DNA of 64,000 nucleotides from positions 1 to 64,000 of the forward strand of contig NZ_PGFB01000005.1 in assembly GCF_002797855.1 (NCBI RefSeq). The letters are read 5' to 3'. A program made the translations under genes and the position numbers. The DNA is from Compostimonas suwonensis. Lineage in GTDB: Bacteria > Actinomycetota > Actinomycetes > Actinomycetales > Microbacteriaceae. This document shows positions 34,914 to 42,400 of this stretch, piece by piece (the stretch's first letter is position 1; every line of letters starts with the position of its first letter). The notes beneath the pieces are model-generated. The model was not told the DNA's origin. It was given only the letters and a program-made list of their open reading frames with translations, and did not search any database.

Positions 34914-35190
34914 TGCGCACGAGGTCGGTCAGGATGCCCCGGACCTCGTCTCCCCGCAGGATGAGCACGAGGAGCCCCGCGAACCCGACGGCCGCCATCG
35001 TGGCGACGGCGTATTCCGCGGTCGCAGCGCCTTCGTCGTCTCGCAGCCTCGACGCGAGCCGGGAGAGGCCGCCCGGCACGTCGGCCGCATACGCCGCCGC
35101 GCCCGAGCCCCTGCGCTGACCGCTCCCGTCGAGCTCGCCGAGGCGCCGCGAGTGCAGCTCGGCCGGCCGGGTGGATGTGTTGTGTGCCAT
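34894..35190 (-). CDS. DUF4244 protein, Flp pilin-like
   Basis: A 98-residue protein with a hydrophilic leader and one hydrophobic helix preceded by DDEGAATAEYAVATMAAVGF, which resembles a Flp pilin cleavage region with the conserved Glu. DUF4244 proteins occupy the major-pilin position in actinobacterial Tad loci. GGAGG lies eight bases before the ATG. It is preceded on the same strand by the TadC-type gene, 132 bases away. Confidence 0.88.
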   Translation of the reverse strand: MAHNTSTRPAELHSRRLGELDGSGQRRGSGAAAYAADVPGGLSRLASRLRDDEGAATAEYAVATMAAVGFAGLLVLILRGDEVRGILTDLVRNALTVG

Positions 35191-35322
35191 GTCGTTTCCT
35201 CCTGGGTGATGGTGAGTGATGGGTCGTGCAGACCCGGTTGGGTGTGACTGCGGCTCGAGTGGATACCAGGATGCCCGCCGCCACGGGTGCGCAGCGGCCG
35301 GCGACAGCGAACGGTGGATGGA

Positions 35323-36414
35323 TCACACGATCACCGACACTGTGGAGGAGATCACGGAGAACAGCAGGGGCGCGACGCCGAGCAGCATAAAGGCGGGCAG
35401 AACGCACACGCCGAGCGGCAGCATGAGCTTCACTGCGAGAGCTGCCGCGCTGCGCTGGCCCTCCGAGCGGGCCGAGCGGCGCAGCTGCTCGGCCTCGCTC
35501 CTCAGGAGCTCCCCGGCGGGCACACCCGCTCGACGCGAGAGCTCGAGCACGCCGTCGACGGCGCTGCGCTCATCGTCGACCGGCAGCGCGAAGTCGACGA
35601 CGACCCGGTCGACGAGCGCCCTCGCCCGGTCGAGCGAGGCGCCGCCCGTCATCGCGATCGCCATGAGGTCGAGCGACAGCCCGGGCGCCGCCCTCCGCGG
35701 TTGCGCGGCGGCGATGAGCGCCCGATTCCATCGGCCGGCGAGAAGCATCAGCAGGATGCCCACGACCAGGCAGGCGGCGCCCGGAATCGTCCCGAACAGG
35801 GTGTGCACCGTGTCGAAACCGAGCCCCAGCCCGAAGAGCACGCCGATCACGGGCATGGCCATCACGAGCCTCGCCGTCGACGCGGGGCCCGCCATCGCGA
35901 CCGACAGATCGCGCTGCGTGGCGCCGAGCTGCCGGAACGACTCCGCGAGATGCCGCAGGCACGTGGCGAGCGGCGCACCCGACTCGGTCGCGACGGCCCA
36001 GGCGGACGCGAGGCCGAGCCACGCCTGACCGAGCGGCTGCCGCGCGTCGACGGATGCCGCGAGAGCACGGGCGACGTCGGCGCCCGTGGAGCCGGCCGAG
36101 GCCGCAGCGCCGATCACGGGCGCCGCGGCATCCTGCTCGATGCTCGTGTCGCTCGAGAGGTAGCCCCAGGCGCTCGCCGGGGCGACCCCCGCCGACAGCA
36201 GTACGGCCAGACGCTCTGTCACGGCGGCCACGGTCTCGATGGGCGGCGGGCGGTCCCGTGCGCGCCGTCGCACGCCGTGCGATCGCACCGCAGCACCCTG
36301 CCCCACCGCGCCTCGCCCCTCCATGCCCCGGCCGACCACTGGTCGTCCTTCCACGCCTCGCCCCTCCGCAGCTCGAGACACCGCGCCCCGCCCGCCCCGC
36401 CCGCCGCCGCTCAT
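35323..36414 (-). CDS. TadC-type (type II secretion F domain) membrane protein
   Basis: A 363-residue inner-membrane platform protein. After an Arg/Gly-rich N-terminal tail of about 65 residues there are two T2SSF modules, with helix pairs near RLVMAMPVIGVLFGLGLGFD/CLVVGILLMLLAG and a final pair near KLMLPLGVCVLPAFMLLGVAPLLFSVIS. It would anchor the TadA ATPase for pilus assembly. The ATG at 36414 overlaps the tadA stop. Because tadA is truncated by the ICE, this gene has probably lost its native promoter. Confidence 0.85.
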   Translation of the reverse strand: MSGGGRGGRGAVSRAAEGRGVEGRPVVGRGMEGRGAVGQGAAVRSHGVRRRARDRPPPIETVAAVTERLAVLLSAGVAPASAWGYLSSDTSIEQDAAAPVIGAAASAGSTGADVARALAASVDARQPLGQAWLGLASAWAVATESGAPLATCLRHLAESFRQLGATQRDLSVAMAGPASTARLVMAMPVIGVLFGLGLGFDTVHTLFGTIPGAACLVVGILLMLLAGRWNRALIAAAQPRRAAPGLSLDLMAIAMTGGASLDRARALVDRVVVDFALPVDDERSAVDGVLELSRRAGVPAGELLRSEAEQLRRSARSEGQRSAAALAVKLMLPLGVCVLPAFMLLGVAPLLFSVISSTVSVIV

Positions 36415-36905
36415 GCCGGCACCACCATGAGCCGGTCCCGCGCGTCGAGGGCGAAGCGCCCCATGTGCTCCAGGCGCCGCACCCCGTCGCGCCGCTCGAT
36501 GTGCAGCACGAGCCCGATCGCGCTCACCGTCTGCCGGGCGATGGCCTCGGCGTTCATGCCGGCGAGGGCTCCGAGCGCCTCGATGCGCGCGGGCACGTCT
36601 TTGAGCGAGTTCGCGTGCAGGGTTCCCGCGCCGCCGTCGTGACCCGTGTTGAGCGCCGCGAGCAGCTCGCGGATCTCCGCACCACGGCACTCGCCCAGCA
36701 CCAGGCGGTCGGGGCGCATCCGCAGGGCCTCGCGCACGAGGCGTTCGAGCCCCAGGCGGCCGCTGCCCTCGAGATTCGCCTGCCGGGACTCGAGCGAGAC
36801 GACGTGCGGATGGTCGATGCGCAGTTCGGCGACGTCTTCGAGCGTCACGATCCTCTCGTCGGGCGATGCCTCGGCCAGGAGGGCGGCGAGCAAGGTCGTC
36901 TTCTC
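36411..36905 (-). pseudogene. tadA: TadA/CpaF secretion ATPase, 5' part lost to ICE insertion
   Basis: Only the C-terminal 165 or so residues of a TadA/VirB11-type ATPase remain. The normal P-loop GxGxGKTTLL is broken at its lysine: the frame reads VEKTTLLAALLAEASPDERI, where the residues before the Lys no longer match and are encoded by element DNA. Beyond this the Walker B-like VTLEDVAELR, the His box and the GECRGAEI segment are intact. The cut coincides with the start of the serine-integrase element. The missing 5' half should lie at the other end of the ICE beyond the window. A GTG at 36926 can start a short frame, but it would give a non-functional product. Confidence 0.85.
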
Positions 36906-36939
36906 CACTTGGTGCATCTGACGCACCTAGTCAGTGGAG
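36903..36939. other. att-like inverted repeat at the ICE/tadA junction
   Basis: CTCCACT at 36903-36909 and AGTGGAG at 36933-36939 are exact inverted repeats, and inside them GGTGC (36911-36915) pairs with GCACC (36923-36927). The two pairs are centred two bases apart. The structure lies between the broken tadA and the integrase, where a large serine recombinase would bind its half-site after integration. The exact crossover cannot be fixed from one end. Confidence 0.6.
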
Positions 36940-37209
36940 GTGATCGGCGTGGATGTCGAAGGCAAGAGGAACGTTGCGGTGTACGTGCGGGTTGCTCGAA
37001 CGCGGCCCGTTGGCGGGGGCACGGGGGCGCAGCGACGAGCCATTGAGCGGTACTGCCGCGAGAACAACCTAGTGGTGGCGGTAACGCTGGGGAGAGCCCG
37101 TCTGACTGTCGATCGTTCCTCAACGGTGATGCTCCGGGCACTGACTCGGTGCCCGGTCGCGACGTCTGCAAGGCAGGGATTCGATCGGGGTGATCGCCAT
37201 GCTCTTTAG
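36934..37209 (+). CDS. Resolvase-like N-terminal fragment lacking the catalytic serine
   Basis: A 91-residue frame starting at a GTG inside the att-like repeat. The first 55 residues resemble a serine-recombinase N-terminus (VAVYVRVARTRP, AQRRAIERYCRENNLVVAV), but the catalytic serine position is Ala21. After that the likeness fades. It runs into the start of the full integrase gene. It may be a decayed duplicate, a short accessory DNA-binding protein, or an unused frame. Codon use is less biased than in neighbouring genes. Confidence 0.45.
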   Translation: MEVIGVDVEGKRNVAVYVRVARTRPVGGGTGAQRRAIERYCRENNLVVAVTLGRARLTVDRSSTVMLRALTRCPVATSARQGFDRGDRHAL

Positions 37210-38689
37210 GGCGACGACCACCAGTAGCAGCACGATCACGGAGCAGGTGCTGGTGTATCTGCGGATCAGTGAGGACCGCACCGGGGAGGAAGCCGGCGTC
37301 GAGCGACAGCGGGACGACTGTCTCGCGTTGTGCGCCCGGCTGGGCTTGGACGTCGCCGAGGGCGACGTGTTCATGGACAACGACACGTCCGCCTACCTCG
37401 ACAAGAAGCGACCGGACTTCGCACGGATGCTCGCCCGGATCAAGCTCGGCCCCTCACGGGTCGTGGTGTGGCACGTGGACCGCCTTTACCGGCGACCCCG
37501 CGAGCTCGAGGACTTGATCGACCTCGTGGAGACGCATCCGATCCGCATCGAGGCAGTCATGGGCGGGGCGTTCGACCTGAACACTCACGAGGGTCGGCTG
37601 ATGGCGCGCCAGCTGGTCGCGATGGCCGCCTACGAGTCCGGGCACAAGGCAGACCGCATCCGCCGCGCGAACCGGCAGAAGGCCGAGCGCGGCGACTGGC
37701 ACGGAGCGGCCAAGTTCGGCTACGGCACCGGCGGCGTGCTGATCCCCGAGCAGGCCGCGGTCATCCGCGAAATGGCCGACAGGTTCCTGGCCGGCCAGTC
37801 CCTGCGATCCATCACCGCATGGCTGAACGAAGAGTCCGGGTTCCCCGCACCGCAGGCCAACACGGGGAAGACGCTCGGCGTGTGGCACGCGACCACGGTG
37901 AAGTCGATTCTCGTCTCCGCACGGATCAGTGGACAGCGAGCGTATGAGCCTGGCCGGAGGCACGGCGACGCCCCCAACGGACGGGAGATTCTCGGGCCGG
38001 GGAACTGGCCCGCGATCATCACCCCGGAGGAAACGACCCGCATCAGGGCGATGCTCTCTAACCCCGACCGGCGCGTCGGAGCGTCCTCGATCAATCTGCT
38101 CTCGGCGATCGCCACCTGCGGCAAGTGCGGGTCAGGACTTGTGTCCGGCAAGAATACCCATGGCCCCTCAGACGCCAAGCGTCGCTACTACCGCTGCATG
38201 CCCGTTCCAGGTCACCCCGAACGAGGCGGTCTGTCGGTCAGCGCCTCCGGTCTGGAAGCAGTCGTCAAGGAAGCGGTGATCGCCCGCCTGGCCGCGACCA
38301 CGCTCCCGGCCGACACTCCCGAGACGGGTGGCGCGGTCGCGGCGGCTATGGGACGCATCCTGGCCGCGCGCGAGCGGATGGAAGACCTCGCCCGTGACTA
38401 CGGGGCAGGAATGTTGAGCCGCAGCGAGTACCACGCCGGTCGTGTCGCGGCGCAGAGCGCCGTACACGACGCGGAACTTGCTCTCGGAAGGGTGAACCGT
38501 GGGTCGGCCCTCAAAGGGCTCCCAATCGGCGATGAGGCGGCTCTGCGGCACGCCTGGGACCACGAGTGGACGGTTCCCCAGAAGCGGGCGATCCTGACCG
38601 CGCTGGTCGACAGTCTTGTCGTGCAGCCCTACGCGAACGGTGGTTCCCGCTTCCGACCCGAGCGCGTCGAGCTCACCTTCAAGGCATGA
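37199..38689 (+). CDS. Large serine recombinase (ICE integrase)
   Basis: Integrates and excises the element by site-specific recombination. The resolvase catalytic domain spans about residues 15-160, with the nucleophile Ser24 in VYLRISEDR and the conserved VVVWHVDRLYRRPRELEDL. The recombinase domain follows (about 175-300; GDWHGAAKFGYG). The zinc ribbon has CGKCGSGL and a later YYRCMP. A coiled-coil region near residues 380-425 precedes the C-terminal domain. I used the ATG at 37199 with GGGG upstream, giving 496 residues; a GTG at 37190 is an alternative. The target is inferred to be tadA, since the gene abuts the broken end. Confidence 0.93.
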   Translation: MLFRATTTSSSTITEQVLVYLRISEDRTGEEAGVERQRDDCLALCARLGLDVAEGDVFMDNDTSAYLDKKRPDFARMLARIKLGPSRVVVWHVDRLYRRPRELEDLIDLVETHPIRIEAVMGGAFDLNTHEGRLMARQLVAMAAYESGHKADRIRRANRQKAERGDWHGAAKFGYGTGGVLIPEQAAVIREMADRFLAGQSLRSITAWLNEESGFPAPQANTGKTLGVWHATTVKSILVSARISGQRAYEPGRRHGDAPNGREILGPGNWPAIITPEETTRIRAMLSNPDRRVGASSINLLSAIATCGKCGSGLVSGKNTHGPSDAKRRYYRCMPVPGHPERGGLSVSASGLEAVVKEAVIARLAATTLPADTPETGGAVAAAMGRILAARERMEDLARDYGAGMLSRSEYHAGRVAAQSAVHDAELALGRVNRGSALKGLPIGDEAALRHAWDHEWTVPQKRAILTALVDSLVVQPYANGGSRFRPERVELTFKA

Positions 38690-38704
38690 CGGCAGGGTGC
38701 TGGG

Positions 38705-38884
38705 TCAGGCCGGATGCTCCATGAGCGCGCAGAGTCGGCCCAGGACTACCGGGTCTTCGACGGCGAACGGCACCCCCGACGCCTCGCATGCCTGTCGCGT
38801 CCAGGCCACGACGTCGAAGGTCGGCGGGAGCGGATCGTTCGCGAGCCCTCCGGGAGCGGCATGGTCGGTTCTTGTCTCGCCCAT
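38705..38884 (-). CDS. Small ICE protein of 59 residues
   Basis: A short minus-strand frame starting MGETRTDHAAPGGLANDPLP and ending in LGRLCALMEHPA. It has a balanced composition (TFDVVAWTRQACEASGVPF) and good third-position GC, unlike the overlapping frames. It lies between the integrase and the 147-residue gene on the opposite strand. I do not recognise the family; the size and place would suit an accessory factor such as an excisionase, but this is only a guess. Confidence 0.5.
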   Translation of the reverse strand: MGETRTDHAAPGGLANDPLPPTFDVVAWTRQACEASGVPFAVEDPVVLGRLCALMEHPA

Positions 38885-38974
38885 GACGTACAGGTGCGCG
38901 CAACTCCCCCGCCTCGACGACGCGCACCTTCATGGTGCGGGCGTCTGCCCGCGGCGAAGAAGCGGAGCAGCATC

Positions 38975-39418
38975 ATGGCGACCCCTCGATACCGGCCGGA
39001 GCAGTTCGTCGACTCGGGCTGGGGCTCGGGCACCCCGGAACGCAAGGCGCGGTTCGTGAACTCGCTGCTGCGGTTCATCGCCGACGACTTCCCTCGCGAG
39101 CAGTTCACGCGCCCGCTGTATCTGGGGCTCTCGACGCACGGCTACTTCGGTTTCATCGCGCACTACGACATTCACGGATTCTACGACGAGCAGTTGTCGA
39201 CGCCGGCGAGGCGTGAGCGGTTCCTGAGCGACCTGGCTCGCGACTGCCAGAAGGACGCGCACCTGGACCGCCCGGATCTGTGGAGCGACGTCAAGGCGGT
39301 GCTGGCGAGCCGCCTCATGCCAGAAGAGCCGCTGCGCTCCCCACGCCGGCTGGCGCCGGCCTCGTCGTTCGGGGCGCGGCCGACCGCGGCCCGCCCGGAC
39401 GCCCCGACCTTGTTCTGA
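38975..39418 (+). CDS. Hypothetical ICE protein
   Basis: A 147-residue soluble protein starting MATPRYRPEQFVDSGWGSGT. It has a compact helical and aromatic-rich core (GLSTHGYFGFIAHYDIHGFY) and a Pro/Arg/Ala-rich tail. The frame is open upstream to 38714, but that part has shadow-like composition, so I chose the ATG at 38975. I do not recognise its family. It sits between the integrase and the large methyltransferase/helicase gene, with which it converges. Confidence 0.7.
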   Translation: MATPRYRPEQFVDSGWGSGTPERKARFVNSLLRFIADDFPREQFTRPLYLGLSTHGYFGFIAHYDIHGFYDEQLSTPARRERFLSDLARDCQKDAHLDRPDLWSDVKAVLASRLMPEEPLRSPRRLAPASSFGARPTAARPDAPTLF

Positions 39419-39427
39419 CGCACGGCG

Positions 39428-42400
39428 TCAGAGGCCGAACTGCGGTCCTTCACGCTGCGGGGCCAGCGAGCGTTCGACCACGGCGAGGTCGACCACCGCT
39501 CGGTCGGGGTCGGCCCGCACCCCGAGCGCGGGCCGGTGAGCGCGGACGGCCTCCACAGTGATCCGCGCCTCCTCGACGGCGGGCGGCTGTTCGCCGCTAT
39601 CCTGCATCGCGGCCAGCTGTACCTCGACGCGGCTCAGGTCCGTCTCGGCATCGGCGAGGGCAGCCGCATAGCGGAACGGCTGGCCGATGCGTTCCTCGGT
39701 CTCCGAGATGGTCTGCTCGGCGACGGCGAGGTCGTCGCGCGCGTGCCCAAGCAGGGTGGGGATGCCCGAGACGCGGTTCTCGATGCGCTGGATCACGCCG
39801 ACGCCTCCCTCGAGGAACAGCTCGCGGGAGATGGTAAAGCCGCTGCGGGGCACGTCGTCGAGCCTGACCTCCATGAGCAGGTCGCCGAGCATCGGGCGGG
39901 TGCCCAGGTGGACGTCGAATCCGCTGATGCGTCCGATGACGCCGTAGTCTCGGGTCGCGTACTTGGGCGCCCACTTCAGGTCGGAGTCGTGCGCCCACCG
40001 GGCGAGGGCGTGCCCGGCGTCGACCCGCGAGTCGTAGTGCGTGCCGCGCAGCTCGATGCGGAAGTTGTCGCCGGAGGTGTCGCGGATGCGCGGCACCGCG
40101 GCCTCCAGGTGCTCGATGTCGTTCTCGGCGCGCCGCGCGTCGCCGCGGGCACGGTCGCGGGTGTGGATGAGCATCGACTCGTTGCGGTGGTAGGCGCGTT
40201 CCAGCCGGCGCAGCCTTGTGACCTCGTTCTGGATCGTGGAGTGCTCCAGCAGCAGCGGGTTGCCGGAGCTGATCGCCTTGGCTTCCGCGGCGGACAGGGC
40301 CGAGGAGTCGATCTCCTCGATCTCGCGTGTGTCGAGCCGGCCCCGCATGAGCTGGGCGATGAACGTCGCCTTCCGCTCGACGCCTTGCCACATGTAGGAG
40401 TCGAAGGATCGCTCGGTCACGAATCGGACGATCGCGACCTCGGCGTTCTGATTGCCCTGCCGCATGATCCGGCCCTCGCGCTGGGCGATGTCGGACGGAC
40501 GCCACGGGCAGTCCAGATGGTAGAGCGCGACCGCTCTTGCTTGGACGTTGGTGCCCACGCCCATCTTCTCGGTCGAGCCGAGCAGCACGGCGATGTGCCC
40601 CGCGCGGGCGGCGGCGAACAGGCGGGCCTTGTCGGTGTCGGTCTTGGCCTCGTGCATGAACCGGATCGCCTCGCCCGGCATCCCGCGCAGGACGAGCTGG
40701 GCGTGCAGCTCGTCGTAGGCGTTCCAGCGGTCGGGGTTCGGCGTGCCGATATCGGAGAACACAAGCTGCAACGCCCCGCGCACCGGCGAGGGCTGCCCGG
40801 TGATGACGTCGAGGTACTCGTTGTCGCGCGTGCGCTCCCAGACCCGGTGGATCGCGTCGGCGGCGGCGTCGATCTTCGTCGGGCCGGAGGGTCGGTTGGG
40901 GACGATCATGCGAATGTCAAGCGCGGCCTTGCGGCCGTCGGTGGACACGTTGAGCATGTTGTCCTCGTTGGGCGGGACCGCCTTCGCGGCGATCTTCTCC
41001 GCCCGCGCGCCCAGGTGCTCGATGAACCGTTCGAGCTCCACGGTCGGCTGCACCGGCACCGTGGCCGGCACCCGCTGCCCGTCGTCGCGGGCAACGAGGT
41101 CGGGGGTGGGCAGTTGCAGGTCTTCGGCGGTCTTCACGTCGGCGAAGATCGACCACATCTTGAGCATCTCCGGCACGTTGGAGAACTTCGCGAAGCGGGT
41201 TTTCATGCGGAACGTGTTGTTCCCGGTCGGGGCCATCTCCATCTGCGTGACGGTCTGCCCGAACGTCGCCGCCCAGGCGTCGAACGCCCCGATCCCGGCC
41301 GCGTCGAGCAGGTCGGGACGCAGGTAGCGCTGCATCACGTATGCCTCGGTGACCGAGTTGGAGATCGGCGTCGCGGTCGCCCCGGTGACGACCCGCTCAC
41401 GTCCTTGCGAGCGCAGATACTCGAGCTTCATGTGCAGATCGGTCGCCCGGTCCGAGCCCTCAATCGAGGCGTCACGGATGTTGGACTCCGTCGCCAGGTT
41501 CTTGTACATATGCATCTCGTCGACGATCACGTAGTCGATGCCGGTGTCCTCGAAGCAGACCCCGACGTCGCGGGCGGTGTCGGTGCGGTCCTTGAGCTTG
41601 TTCTCCAGGGCCAGGAGCTTGCGCTGGATGCGCTTGACGCTCATCCGGTCCTCGCCCTCGGCCTGGTCGAGCACCTGCTTGACGTCATCGACCTGTGAGC
41701 GGATGTACGCCTGCTGGGTCTCCGTGCGCAGCGGGATCTTCGCGAACGCCCCCTGGGTCAAGATCACGGCATCCCACTCGTTCGCCGCAGCGCGGGCGAC
41801 GAAGGTGCGGCGCTTGTCCGCGGTCAGGTCACCGCTGGAGACGGCGAGGATTCGCGCCTGCGGGTAAATCTGCAGCCACTCCCGGCCGACCTGTTCGAGC
41901 ATGTGATTGGGCACGACGACGACGGGCTTGGCGATCAGGCCCATGCGGCGCATCTCCATCGCGCCCATCACCATCTCGGCGGTCTTCCCGGCACCGACCT
42001 CGTGGAACAACCCGGCCGAGGGCTCGGCGATCATGCGGGCGACCGCGGCGCGCTGATGCGGGCGCGGCTCGAAGCTCGCCGCCATGCCGGGCAGCGAGAG
42101 GTAGTCGCCGGCCTCGCTGTAATCGCGCAGCACGATCGAGTTGAAGCGCCGGTTATACTCGTCCACGAGCGCGGCGGCGCGGGCGGGGTCTTCCCACACC
42201 CACTCGCCGAACCGCTCCTGGATGAGGTCGGCCTTCTCCTGCGCGGCCGTCGTCTCGATCGGGTTCAGGACGCGACGGACCTTCCCGCCGACGTCTTCCA
42301 CCTCGTCGTAGACGAGCAGGGTCTTCTGCTCCATGACGGCCTGGGCGATGTCGGGCGCGGGGCGCCGCTCGGTGCCCCATTCGCTCGTGGACAGCACGCC

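Noticed and set aside
38714-38974. N-terminal extension of the 147-residue ICE protein
   Set aside because: The extra 87 residues are Arg/Pro-rich and overlap the better minus-strand small gene; the ATG at 38975 gives a natural N-terminus.
39536-41698. 720-codon plus-strand frame opposite the helicase
   Set aside because: Shadow of the helicase gene; Val/Gly/Arg-rich and without family signatures.
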